This document shows positions 1-13,051 of a DNA stretch of 64,000 nucleotides, piece by piece (within the stretch, counting starts at the first letter, position 1; every line of letters begins with the position of its first letter). The notes under the pieces were generated by a model. It was not told the DNA's origin and did not search any database. It worked only from the letters and a program-made list of their open reading frames with translations. The position numbers and the translations under genes were made by a program. This DNA comes from Styela clava. Taxonomy: Eukaryota > Chordata > Ascidiacea > Stolidobranchia > Styelidae. The stretch spans positions 8,477,426 through 8,541,425 of the forward strand of contig NC_135263.1 of NCBI RefSeq assembly GCF_964204865.1, in the 5' to 3' direction.

Positions 1-135
1 TAGGATGGTCATCTTCAAACTTGCTATTACAGCATCCTTGCATTATACGCATACGGATCCACTTGCGCAAAGGCACAGAGCAAAGAAAGGTAGTTAGTCA
101 CGCATAACCCAACTGATAATTCAAATGAATGTGTA
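1..135 (+). repeat. Dispersed repeat copy, second copy at 54181-54292
   Basis: The opening bases align with 54181-54292. Shared blocks include a GTCATC-CTTGCT start, CATTATACG, CGGAT-CACTTG, CAAAGGCA-AGAGCA and ACG-TAACCC-AA-TGATA, with scattered substitutions and small indels. Both copies are in the same orientation. The left limit may lie outside the window. The element class is unknown. Confidence 0.7.
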
Positions 136-2624
136 GTTCTCATTTGTCATTTCAATGAACATGATCATATATAGCCAATGTGTTTAGAAGTATTGTACAG
201 AAATCTATTATATTATTCCATACCGAAAAAAAATGGATTAAAAGTGCAAATAATGCCCATTGATTGTCCATGATTTTTGTAAAATGGCTGACCATCTTAT
301 TTCTTTTACTAGCCGATGTTTGCGCTACAGCAGTTCAAAATTTTCACAACAAGTAATACATCATATTTTGTGGAATATCTGTCATCCAGTTACAATTTTT
401 ACTCGATCAGTCGAACCACAGCTGAATAGCTCGCATTGAATGTACTTGAAATCACTCATTAAGTTAAGCACCGGAACAACATAGTACTTAGAAAGTAAGG
501 CGTCCATGTCGCGAATAAACTAATTGAAGTTTTATCATCTTATGATATAGAATAACTTCGCACAATCAACTTCCGGGTGTCTCCGTCGAAGAAGACCAAT
601 TAAATTTTATTTCCCAGATTTTTCAAAATAAACTAGAACTCTATTTTTCCATCGAATCGGAGGCCTAATTTTCCCCTCTTCAATTTTTCAAATAAAATGG
701 AACTCAAATCTTGTCTAATTCCATTAATAATATAAATACGAATTGAAGTAATACCAAAATAAATGGTGATAATAATGAAAGACAGCCTGATTTATAGAAT
801 GATAATGACTTAAACTCATTGTGACGTTAAAGCATAAGTTATTATTTTTTGGTGTAATTTGTACTTCGCTAAAATTTAAATCGAAAGAGTAACTTAAAAA
901 CATTTGTTGTTAACTTTACCATAAAACATATATATCCAGTTACGAGAGGATTTGAAAACTTTTTTCAGTTTCATTTCACATATATTTATGGGTTGACTGT
1001 TGAATTGTTCGATTTTTCTCAAATTTCGCTTCAGAAACAAAATTAATATTCTTTATTTACAAACGGTTCGTTTTATTTACATAATTTCTCGAATGAATTG
1101 AATCGCAAACGGGATTTTTATTGAACTCCGGAGTGCGAACATATCTTAGAAATTCGATTTATACAATAAAAAATGTGGTCACTCGTCAACAATAGCGCCA
1201 CGTTCGTAATGGTGTGACTGAACTTTGAAAAACTCCGTTGAACTTTGAAAACACTTACATGCCAGGATATCATTAACAGTAAACAGCAATAATTATATCA
1301 TAGCATCTGAACAGGGTCAGTGGCCGCCAGAATGTGCGGCAACAATTTCGATGATACTCAAAATAAGACAAAGGCCACACAGATTGTATATCTCCAAAAC
1401 AAAGTCTTCAGATATTGTTGATCCTGAACTCTCATAAATATAGTCATCGAGAACACACCGACAATAAAAATAGTCTGGCGCAGGAATTTAGGGACCAAGA
1501 TTTCGAAATATTTTTGACAGCTGCACGACGAGAAGAGCCCATATGTTCTAAAGTTCAGAATCTAAACTAAAGTATACGGAATGGTATAATATATAAAAAT
1601 TTGATATTTCGGATCAAAACATAAGAAAACTTATTTCCCTCTGGTTGCGAAATTACGCCAAGTCTGAACGAGAAGTCATTGAGGCACAGTACATGGACAA
1701 TGCGATCAAAATAGCGGTAAATTTGGTTGACCACATGCACAGTTACAGGCAATAATAATAGCCCCATTCCAAAAACCATATATCATTTCTGGGGCCGGAT
1801 GCAACGTGATTACATAAGATATACTCAGTTATTGGTGTATGTCATGAGGCTATAAAGTGACCATTTATCATGTCACGTTGACCAAAGACGGACGAAAGAC
1901 ATTAACTTTTAAACCCCTAGTGCATGTCCCATACCAGAAATTGTTCTTTGACACAGTCAATAGAAAATGCAAAATTTAGAATTGAAACATTCCAATATTG
2001 GAAAGTTATATATTATGATTAATTGCAAGTTCTAAGAAGCACTGATATATTTGATATTGAATCTTCACCGGCTGATCCCGGTAACTCAGTATCACACGTG
2101 ATCAAAGAGTCAATATCTCAGCAGACCGCTGTACGACACAAACTGGTCAAACATTTGTGTTTGGCTTGCTAGTGTAGCGAAACAAAAAATTATTGAGTCT
2201 TCGTAGTTCGAAGTGAAAACCCTATGAAATGATAACATCTATCATGGCTAGTTTCGAGTGGTTTACTGTCTGGTTGTCTTACTTCAACAAAAACCCACAG
2301 TTTATAGAAGAGTCGTAAAAAGTCAATAAACGCGTAATATGAGAACAAAATTGAAGTCAAGGATTGAAACACAACGATATGATAAACCTATATACAAGCT
2401 CAGAAGAATCTACTCTATTCGGATGGAAATGCAGCAAATTTATGATGAATGGAATAATGTAAAAATGTAGATAAATAGTTTAAAATTATTTCCAAATTAT
2501 TGTCAGAAGCATATAACGGATATAAATATAGCAAAAACTGTTCCTTTGTTTGTTTGGAAATGAGGTGAAGACGTCGAAACGACTGGAACAGCCTGTTTCA
2601 TAAAATCATGCCTATGGCCTAAGG

Positions 2625-2925
2625 CAGGGTGGTCCAAGATTGGCAGCTCCGCGGGCCACAAAATTACTTTTGCATTGTTCGCGGGCCACAATAGTGCCAA
2701 GAACTTCGCTCGTTTAACTTCGCTAGTTGCCTCAGCAAGCCATAACACTAGTCATTTCAGTGACATTAGTGATGCAACAACATGTCAAAAGATTTTTTGG
2801 TGAATTTATGACGCAACAACACAAAATGCGATTTTTTGATTCCTCGCCGAATTCGACGCGGGCCACAGATAATGAAGCGGCGGACCACATGTGGCCCACG
2901 GGCCTGGGTTTGAACCACCCTGGGG
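2625..2925. mobile_element. Small non-autonomous hAT-like element
   Basis: The stretch begins CAGGGTGGTCCAAGATTGG and ends TTTGAACCACCCTGGGG, an inverted terminal repeat of the CAGGG-CCCTG type common in hAT elements. The flanks read GCCTAAGG on the left and CCCTAAGG on the right, a plausible 8-bp target duplication with one change. It contains GC-rich 'gcgggccaca' segments like those seen near other hAT ends. No transposase is visible. A relative of the left end occurs at 55775. Confidence 0.65.
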
Positions 2926-4822
2926 CCCTAAGGCAAACTGATGGGGGACAGAATTGAATCAGAATGCATGTACATGTACTGAATGACCGGTATAATTTTA
3001 TACAAATTCCTCTCTGTCAACAAACCTGCCAAACACGCCATATTATACATTAGAAATTAGGGAATTAAAAATGAAATAAAACATGAAATATCAACGATAT
3101 TTCTACATAGAAACAAAAAGGTATTGAGTGTTCTGCCATGAAATACAAATATAATTATAATTTCCACCCAAAGATCGTCCTAGATTTAGGAAGAAAACTG
3201 TAAAATATTGTAAGCCATAGTTCAACATCAAAGCATTAAACTTCAAAGCGACAAGAACTATCATAGGATTACCACCTGACTGACACTAAGAATTTACGGG
3301 TCAAGTCAAAAACCCTCCATTTTTTAACACAGAAAAACAAGCAAAAGTCAGTCTTTAAAAAAGCAAGACTTAGGTTCATGGATAAAAATCGCATGCATAA
3401 CTCTTACACATCAAGTAGATATATATTGGATGAATATTTAGTCGCGTAACGATTCAAACCTAAAGTTTTGGTAGGGGGGAATTAATAGCAAGCGAAGTTT
3501 TATTAGAAAACTTCATTATCAACAAGGCAGGGATTTCAGGGATCAATTTTAGGGACGAATATGAACGTGTTTGCAATTTGTTGTGGTTTTAACCGCGGTG
3601 TCATTTTACGCAAAACAAGCAAAAATCAGATACTCGACACTCTGTTCGAATACAAAATATGTAATATATTAGGCTGAATTCCGTAACGAAAATTTAAATT
3701 ACGGGGAACTGTTGTTGGTTCAGGGATTGACACGTTTTGTAGCAATGCGCTAATATAGATGAACGGGCGAAGTAAGGGCAGAAATATAGTTTCTAACGAT
3801 CAAAGAGATTCGAATCTAACTCTAAATTTTTGACAGCATTTACATTAATGAAAACTACGTTTTGGATAAAAAAACAAGAACAATTAACAACTAATATAAA
3901 AAATATGTCCCATGTTAAACACCGAGACGAGACATGACTTAATAAATTAATTTAGGTAAAAATATAAGAAACATTAGATGAACTCGCAGTTTCAACTTTA
4001 CATATATTTATTAGGTTCATCGTACGTCATATGACATTAGGTTAGAGTCAGGCACTAAGGCTTGGCCCATCAACTGAACGTTATTACTGTACACATAAAT
4101 ACAAAAACCGACAATAAAAAGCCATTTGTTGAAAGATGGGGTGATGCCCAAAATCTTACAGCGCTGACATTTTCAACTTGTTACAATACAAGTATGAATA
4201 TGTAGAAAAATATGTTCATCTAACAAGGATTTGCCAGTAATTAGGGTTGCATTGATAACCAACCGATTAAGCTCTGCTAAGTATAGGTTGTGGGAGAGAG
4301 ACCCGTATGTGTCTCGCTACATAAAAAAACGAATCAATGAGGTTGAAAATAAATAGCACCATCGTGAAATGTTATCAAAGGTACTCCAATGTTTCTCCAA
4401 GTTCTACTAGATAAACTATTATGAATGACGCAAAGGCAATAATGCGGTGTATTGGCAAACATACTAAAATAAACCACTTAAAAATAATAGACCAAAGCTC
4501 ATCATTGGATCGAATGACAAAAAGAAATTGTACGGCAACGGTTTATAACCTGAAAGAATTTCTGAAATATTGTTTTGAGAATTATTCCATTCTCTGTTAT
4601 TTAAGTGCGATATGACAGTCGTTCTCACGAGTTGACGACCGGTAAAAAGGGCAAGTCCTGGTTAGGTAACTCACCGCGAGATAAAATTCCGAAATCGGTC
4701 ATTTAGAGTTTGTGTGTGAAATGCATTTGATCATAGAATTTGAAATTCTTTATATATATCTGACATTTAACATCGTTTAATCAACTAAAAAGTCTTGAAA
4801 TGTACAAGCCAGTTGCACACAT

Positions 4823-5209
4823 TTAATTCCTTACTTCGAGCTGCAAAATTCGTATCTCATCAAACAACCAGAGCTGACGAAATACATCTACACAAGATGC
4901 CAAAAGATCAAGAGTCGTTGACTTGGGTACAGCGAGTAAAATTATGATTTCCGCATATTTTGGAAGTACTGTTACAAAATGCGGTTGGGCTGCCGAGGTC
5001 GACAGGTGCAATAGCTTATATAGTTGACAATGTCGTATATTAGCAAACATTGAAAAATCGCTCACACGGAAATACTTATTAAACACAGTGCCTTCGTTAT
5101 AGTCAGACAATTGCCCAAACAAAGAGTTGACACATTGTTGGAATGGGCAAATGTACACTAAAAACTTTAAATTGGCAGAATACCTAAACTTGAAATGGCT
5201 AATATCCAT
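4823..5209 (-). other. Unexplained 128-codon open reading frame
   Basis: This frame stays open for 128 codons in AT-rich DNA, and the opening extends upstream towards an acceptor-like TTATTCAG near 5249. The translation has no domain I recognise and is not cadherin-like. It does not join in phase 0 to the dachsous exon at 5404-5602 without meeting a stop. A plus-strand open frame (5127-5444) overlaps its upstream end. It could be chance, a lineage-specific exon, or part of a decayed repeat. Confidence 0.2.
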
Positions 5210-5403
5210 CGGCGAGGGGCAACCACCGAGAACTAAAATCCAGACGGTTTCCCTGAATAATATATCCGTAAATCCCTATTCCTTTAATAATCAACACAGT
5301 ATAACTTCTACAAACAGGCCAACTAGCTGCCACTTACCGATTATACTATTCCCAGTGATAAACCCTCAACAGGCCAGCAAACATACATCCAAAAATATCT
5401 CAC

Positions 5404-8400
5404 CTGCAAAAGGCATGATCCCTCTTCCATATTTTCTGGTATAGTCTTTCTGTAAGTAGAAGATTGAAATTTTGGAGCCGTGTCGTTTGCATTTCCTATT
5501 CTAATTACAACCGTTGTTGATGACGACAAACGTGGAATTCCAAAATCGGTGGCAACAATCGTCAGTCGAGGTTCCGGGTTTAGTTCATGATCCAGATAAT
5601 CCCTGTCAATTAGATAACAATATTCAATCTATGTCTATAGAGCAACATTTTTTGTCGGTTGGCAATATAACCAACCTCAGACACCTAGCTCGGCCACACA
5701 GAGTAGCAAAATAGTCTACTGAACTGCTTCAAAGTCAAGAAAGCTGGTGGCTGAGTAGTGCCAGCAGGTAACCACAATTAAGGATTATTGCGTCTCAATA
5801 TAATGTTGTAAACAAGCGTTATGGAAGCCTCCAGCAACGAATTACATTAGAGATAACCAGAGCGGAGCGGGAAAGGCAGGAGAGGAGAATGCGGCTATCA
5901 CTTAGCCTTACAGTAATAAATGCATCGGGAGAACTGCTAAAGATTTAACGCAGCGACAAGAGCATAAAAACGTGTATTTTTACCCATGTGAGCGCCTTTT
6001 TAAACAGAAACTGTCGGATTAGGATTTTATGCTTGATGGGGAAAAATCTGAGTGCTGACAAGAGTCACACTAAATGACTTGGAGGGTCGGGTTGTGGCCC
6101 GTGGGCTACCTGTTGCACACTCCTGCTAAAAACAATAGACAAACGCTAATATTCAATTAATTGAGGTACTATTAACTGCAAGAGGAATTCAGTGATTTAT
6201 GCACATTTTGATGAAACAAATAAGTGGTATATCTTATGTTTAATTCAGCGATTCAGGTTTGATACAAATTTAGGAATTCCCGCATTCAGACGCCTACATG
6301 TAGTAGCTATATGTTTTTCGTCCTAAACAAAACATCGCAGCCACAGACCCGTAAAATTACAAGGCAAAATCGTGACAAATTCTTTATAATATAGTAAGAC
6401 ACCCACTTGATGCTAAAATAGTAGAAAAATTATCATGATTCACAGAAATATAACCTTTAAGGGTGCAGGTATGGAGTATTTTTAAGACGAGGTTTATTCA
6501 GTTTATGCTTTACATATAAGGAAATGGAATATCACAATTCGAGATATAAATAGTTCGCTATGTGTGAAAAGAGAAGCTGATTCGTCTATTTCCAAACAGT
6601 GAGAATTACGAATTTTGCTCTGTAGCTTCACCTTTATTTCAATCTTAAATTTATGACAATGTTAACAGTATTATTGACCAAGTACAATAGTTTAATACGA
6701 AAACTACATGTTCCGGTGCCATATTCACAAAGAGTGTTGGACGAGTGATAAAAACACAAGAAACAATGGCTGACTGATATTCTATTGGAACACGTTATTA
6801 AGAATTTGCGACAAAAGAAATACCTGTGAGGTAATGTTACTTGATAAGTGAATTCGACAAGAGGGAGAAACTATCTAGCGATAATGTTACATCAATACCC
6901 AAAATAGTGTTTTATTACGCATATAGTTTGAGAAATTGTAATACATGTATTGGGATCGGAACTAAACTAGAAAACAAATGAAGGCGTCAAGCGAAATACA
7001 AAAAATAATAGTAAGCAGTTGTTATTTAAAAGTTTTCCGTATATTTGATAAGCCAAATTCGAATTCAAAGCAAAAAAACTAGACAGCGTATATTATGTGA
7101 ATTACACTAAACATTTTTGGGAGGCGACCCAAATATTTCAACACACAAATCATTCAACGTTTACTTTTGTCGTTGTTCGCACGGGCATAAAGTTTCATAT
7201 TTTGAGTCGAAACACGTTTTCCATATCAACAAGTTTACACGCCCACAATGATAATATATTTTTGTGATTCAGAAAATAAATTTGTTTATATGAAACACAC
7301 ATATCTTATTCTTCGCCTATTCTAAAAACCACGCAAAAATGCTTTCATATTGGCGATAAAGATATAAAGTTTAATAATAACGAATCACATGGGCCTATTA
7401 AAGATTGGAGATGTAAAAACTAAGTGACATATATAACTCACAACAGTCCAATGCATTGAGCGTTCAACTCACGAAAATATATAAAATATAAAGTTTTGTT
7501 GAATAAGACAGCACCTTCCAGGCTTCCAACTATACAGAATTGTATGATCATTAATATAATTTTTCTTATAAAACATAAATAATGCCCAAAAGTGAATATA
7601 GAATATTGGCAATAACGATAATCTATAGCTATCATTTAATTATGTAATATGATAAAGTCGGTATAGTGCGCGGCTCTTCATCACAAAAAGACAGCCGACG
7701 GCAGTCAAACTCTCAATTTCTATGTTAACCCTTATTTACTTAGAAACGATTTTCAACATATAACTGCCATGTGATGTCCAACAAATATTAAAATAATATC
7801 AGTTTATAATTTTAATATATGGTCACTGACAGCACAAATTAAGTTTTCAATCATTTTCAAATTAAAAATAAACCCAAGCGACGGTAACGTGTTAACTTTC
7901 CCTTTTTGTTAGCGGTGTACGCGAAGTCATTCGTACGTTACCGTACTTCAATTCAATATTTGGACATCGTGATGTATTGTCCTTATGTTAACTAACCGAG
8001 GTATAGGAGATCTCACACATACGCTTTGTATACCATGCTGAGTTGATTCCGATGACAGAAAACGGGGTAGATAAATGAGGTGCTAGATGGCTAAAAAAAC
8101 GCAATAACAATTTCAAAACCCAACCCTAATAGGTATTCATTTAGAACATTCGCATAAAACAATTTCTCAGTTTTTTAAAATCTAGTCTGAAATAATTAAA
8201 TCATTCTAATGTACGTATATAAAATAATCAAACTGTTTTTTTACTTTTACATTTTTGCTTTTCTTATGATCATCGATTCCAGTGTCACCATAGGAGTCTA
8301 ATTTAGTACACTAATATAAAAAACATCATGCTTGAAAAAAGCATTATACGTCAGTTGAGCTCGCCAGCAAATAAGGATCCTTGAAAACCAAAATCAAAAA

Positions 8401-11400
8401 CGTACTTTTCATGCGTAGAAGGGAGAAATTAGGATGTTCAAAATAGTCAAAAGAAAGAATATATCGAAGGTAACCACTGGCTTATAAATACAAGGCTGAT
8501 ACTCACGATGTCGTGATAAGTCCACTTTCCCTGTGAAGATCAAACCAAATGCTTTGATCTGATTCCAATAAACTGTATTCAAACTTTTTATTAATTCCTA
8601 AATCCAAATCGGTAGCAGCAAGATGGATGACAAAGGTCCCTGAAAAAAAACAAAATGGAAACGGTGGTTTGATAATTCAGAATATCTAGAATTTGTATCC
8701 ATGAACGGTGCATTATAAAACTGATTTGAACTAAAATCAAGCAGTTCTAGTAATACATATTTACTCACCAGGAAAACTCTCTTCACTGATGTCGACGACA
8801 TAAGTATTTTGATCGAATCGTGGTGGGTTGTCGTTTATATCTTCTACTTCTATTGTGAAGGACGCGGATGCAGATTTAGGTGGACTGAAAAGGAATTAAG
8901 TTAAGAGTATTGCCCAAACTAAGAACGCTATACACTGGCCTTAAGATCCCAGTTGCCATCTTTCTATATATAAATCCCACCTTCCAAAATCGGTCGCATT
9001 GAGCAGAATATCATAAAAAGATTTTTCTTCTCTGTCTAGTCGTTCTTCAACACGTACCAAGTATACAACGCCGTTGTCCGTTTTTAATCCAAATCTGGTA
9101 AAAAAAATTGAAAAAAATACAGGTTATTTGAAGACAATTGCATATTGAGCTGCCAAGCATAGAACTTCTGGTAAATTAAAACAGAAAGAAAAATCAAGAT
9201 GCAGTTGAAAAGCAAGATCTATATGGACAACAAAGGCGTTTAACACACTCAAAGCAACGTACGTGGAAATGCAAAATAAATAAAATAACACAACATATAC
9301 CTTCCCTCTCCCCCTGTCATGGTAACATTGAATTTTTCTACGTCTCCAACATCAGGATCGGAAACCGATATTCGAGCAATATAATCGCCAATTTCAGCGC
9401 CTTCCGACACCTAAGGATAGAAGATTATAAGCCTCGCTTTTTGCTATTACAGGTATAAAACCTAGACAACAAGGGCTGCATGATAATTGATGCAAAAATC
9501 ATGAGAAACTAAGTGCCATGAAGGATCAATTTTCGGGAGCCGATTTTTTATGTTGTTGGAAAATGCATTAGGATTAGGAATATAAAGCTTGGTACTCCCG
9601 TAGTGTGTGTATCAGGTTAGAGTTAGGCCATAATTTTATTCCGATTTTTTTTTTAGTTCTATCACGAGTTAAGAGAATTTCCGTGTTAGCCAAGTGAATA
9701 TACCCCCTACCAATAGGTTTCAGTCCCTTTACACAACTTGATGTAAAGTAGGCGAACAAAGTTAGTTACCTCCATATTGGTAAACACGCTTCTGGAGCGC
9801 CGAAAGTTTTGCCACAAGGTTCAATCAAACTGTTCTCAATTCAAACATTTTATTCTAAAGAATAGTTCACGTTATTCTGTGCGAACGGCGATTTACAGTA
9901 TTCCAAAATTTTATAAAATATACTAACTTTCCCATCGTTTGATCCCAGGAAAATAATGTTGATTGTAGGTTGGTTATCATTGACATCTTCTACGTAAATA
10001 ATGACCAATGTTGAACCGACTTGAGCCTGAGAATAAAACAACAAAGTCAACGGAGTATAATGGAAAAAGAATTTTTCGAAACTGCCAATTTACTAGACGA
10101 AATTTCTTAAATTTGACAACAGACAGGGGACACAACACAATGAATGAATGTATAGCTCTATGGGAATGTACTGAATAAATTGACTCATCATTATACTATG
10201 TTAGAAATAAAATTCATATTTGAAAAACGAGGCCTTCCGACCGTCAGAGTAGTCTCAGAGTTAAAATGGCCACTGAAGAAGCGCTATTTTATGAAATCAT
10301 GCAAGTAGGTACGCTAATTTTTTGAAGAACCACACGGAAATATACATTCTTAGAACAGTTTCTACATTCTTGATACAAAAATATGTGTTATACCCCAATC
10401 TGTTGTCTATTACAAACGATTTCGGTGCCATCATGTCATTGAATCGCGCTGGAACAATAATGTTTACAAATTCTCGACGCACAACTTGAGTTTCGAATGT
10501 CAAACTTATCGCAAAGTTATGGGCGTTTATGTTTATGGTGATTTAAATTGTTTCAGGTACGAATGTAACAATACGATGTTTATGAATAAAATTTGGCCGA
10601 GAGAGAAGCCAATCAATTTTGGGTTTTACAGCCTATATGTGGTAATTTATTTTGGATGAATTTAAAAAAAATAAATCATCGGTAACCCTTTGGTAATTGT
10701 GTGTCTTGAATCAATGAATTGTGCGCAAGTCAGCTTGATAAAATGTGTCTTCTCCAAACTCGGAAAACAAGATACAAGTTTATCAAAAAAGAAATTCTCA
10801 CCTGTGCTCCCCCATCTGTTGCAAGCACAGTGAGACGATGTTGAGTTTCTGATTCAGAATCTAATTTTTTATTAATATATATTCTCCCTGTTCCCGGGTT
10901 AATCCTGAAAAGTTCGTCGGGATCGCTTTTCTCTCTGTCAATGCTGTATAAAATGAAGAAAAGTCTGTTTTCTTCGTTCGTCAAGGGGGCTACACATGGT
11001 TATACTAAAAGTATGTTACCTGTATGTGATATCACCGTTCACGCCTGCATCACGGTCCGTCGCTTTCACTGTTATGGCGTCACTTCCTACATTATCATCT
11101 TCTGAAACCGTCGCATTGTATGTGGATAAAACGAACACGGGAGAGTTGTCATTACTATCTGAGACCGAGACATTCACAGTAATTCTGCCGGTGTTTGGTT
11201 CCGGTGTTCCGCCGTCGTATGCTTCAATTTTTACGATGTGATAGGGTGTAGTTTCTCTGTCTAATTGTTTAATAACCACCAGTTCAGCGAATCTTGTACT
11301 TTCATCTTTTAACTCAGTTGTATTAACATCAAAATATTCGCTTGCTTCGACAAGCCGATAACCCTGAATATAAAATAACAATGAAATATATAAATGGAAT

Positions 11401-13051
11401 TTCAAAGTAAGCAAATCTTCAAATCAAGCAATCAAGTCAAGTCAATATGACCAGTGTATTCCAGATAAATTTTCAAATGAATTACAAATGGCAAGCCTTC
11501 TCTGGTCTCAAATCCATCACAATAACATTTCAAGATATCATAAATTATAGTCAGATTGGTATAGTAAAATGGGAACAAATCTAACTGACAAATAGTGAAA
11601 AGGCTACAGTACAGATATTTCACATACCTGGAATAGACAAAAGGACATGGAGAGGTGGCTGTATCTAATTCTATCTGATGTCTATTATATTATAATAAAA
11701 CTAACAACTATCATATTCAGTTTATATCAATTCCAATTGGAATCAAGATAAAAAACCTCATCTTCCATCCTATCTATGGCATTAGAATTCATAAGCAACT
11801 CACCAGAACATTGAATGGTGGGGCATCTTCATCCAGTGCTGATCCCAGATTAAACTCAGAACCAATCTTAGCAAGTTCTGATATTTCTAATGATATTTTT
11901 TCTTGAGCGAATGTAGGTGAATTATCGTTGACATCGAGGATGTTTACAGTGACCTATGGGAAAACAAATTTGTTCCGTAACTTGTACTTGCAAATACTGA
12001 ATTAACTGTAAAATGGACTGAATGGCCAAATGGATGTACATCCTATAGGAAAATTTCTTCATGAATAAATTTTTTTTTCTGTTCACAAAAAAACAGAATG
12101 AAACGAAATTCAAAATCCAACCAATAACAATAAACGATTCACAAAATTTGTACTACAGAATGTAACATACCTTATAAGAAACATCATTCATAGAATCGTA
12201 AAGCGTCATGTTATATTGCTCAATATTTTCTCTGTTTAGTTCTGCAATAGTTATGATGGTGCCTGTACCTTCTATTTTGCTCACATCAAATGCATCATTA
12301 ACTCCTTTGGTCTAAATTTTGAAAGCAACATTATTTGACATTATTAACACAACAGCAATGAGCAAAATTCCATTATCTGGCATACAAGTTAGGAACTGTG
12401 ATTTCCAAAATGGATTCAGTAAATCTATAACTGGGATTACCAGAAGGATATGTTCAGATAATACTAATTTCAACGGAAGCATCATGAAAGTAAGGGCTGG
12501 ATTTGAAATAGAGTTTTTTAAGGTGATGTATTCAGTCGTTAATATCTTAATTTATGACATTGGAAAAGAAAAAAATTATATCTTCTGAGATGTCCAAGTA
12601 AATCTGATGCAGAATGAGTCGTATTCGAGCACTTAGATTTATACATTAAAAATAAACTTTTAGTAATTATATAGTATCTAATGTCGTATATAATATACAC
12701 AAATTCAACCCATGTCTTTGATATTATATAATACTATAAATTCACCTTTTCAGCAATAAAATAACTGCTGATTCCTCCGTTTATGATTCCTACTTGAGTC
12801 TGTGTAGGTAAATTTTCACTAATATTGAAGGATAAAATGTTTGCTGAAACTTTTGTTGATTGCAGTATATCACAGGCAAAAAGTAACAAAAATAAAATCA
12901 TTGAAAAGTTAAAATCTCGATATTTGCATATTGATCTTGATGTTAACATCACAGGGTCAAAGTTGACAGGAGATGTCCGCCATCTCCAACGCTTACGATT
13001 CATTCTGTCACATTTTTCAAACATCATTAAGTAAGTCTCTCTCATCCGCAT
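5404..13051 (-). CDS. DCHS: Dachsous-like cadherin, N-terminal part (11 exons, 3' end not found)
   Basis: This encodes the N-terminal part of a dachsous cadherin, the large cell-surface ligand of FAT in planar polarity and Hippo signalling. Exons read on the minus strand are 12746-13051, 12171-12311, 11804-11953, 11020-11363, 10802-10943, 9928-10026, 9301-9410, 8981-9094, 8769-8884, 8507-8639 and 5404-5602. All junctions are GT-AG and every phase is compatible, giving 618 codons. A hydrophobic signal peptide follows the Met at 12901 (MILFLLLFACDIL); in-frame Met codons at 13003 and 13051 are alternative starts. Five cadherin repeats and the start of a sixth are visible, with linkers DVNDNSP, DSNDNSP, DVNDNQP, DINDNPP and the variant NANDTAP. 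The stretch VSEGAEIGDYIARISVSDPD followed by GGEGRFGL matches the fourth repeat of DCHS1 as I recall it. Full dachsous has about 27 repeats, so most of the gene is missing here. The dachsous assignment rests on recognition rather than a search. Confidence 0.88.
6061..6125. mobile_element. Isolated right end of a hAT-like element
   Basis: GTGGCCCGTGGGCTACC followed by TGTTGCACACTCCTG resembles the right-end signature of hAT elements (GGTTGCACACCCTG at 19663-19676 and GGTTGCCCACCCCTG at 20035-20049). I found no matching left end, so this looks like a truncated remnant within a dachsous intron. Confidence 0.45.
9590..9802 (-). repeat. Dispersed repeat copy, related to 29209-29430
   Basis: The reverse complement of this stretch aligns with 29209-29430 over most of its length. 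Both begin with GGCGCTCCAGAAG, continue through GAGGTAACTAA-TTTGTTCGCC and AAAGGGACTGAAA-CTAT, and end near GGGAGTACC. It lies in the dachsous intron between the exons at 9301-9410 and 9928-10026. The GGCGCTCC end is also found on the short element at 34627-34743, so these may be ends of one family. Confidence 0.75.

Larger units (their letters stand above)
1..5403. other. No supported exon; probably dachsous intron or downstream DNA
   Basis: The last recognised dachsous exon ends in phase 0 at 5404 with a good donor, so this stretch is probably intron. I saw no cadherin linker motif on the minus strand here. It holds a small hAT-like element (2625-2925), a copy of a dispersed repeat at its left edge (1-135), and a 128-codon open frame on minus (4823-5209) of unknown status. 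The rest is AT-rich and featureless to me. Confidence 0.5.

Noticed and set aside
1567-1779. 70-codon minus frame with a hydrophobic start, considered as a late dachsous exon or small membrane protein
   Set aside because: No cadherin motif and no clear splice sites in a compatible phase.
4280-4320. GGGAGAGAGACCCGTATGTG segment considered as part of a tRNA or small RNA
   Set aside because: No cloverleaf arms or box A/B motifs could be fitted.
10297-10503. Minus frame between two dachsous exons
   Set aside because: The flanking exons join in phase without it and the cadherin repeat is complete across that junction, so it is intron.
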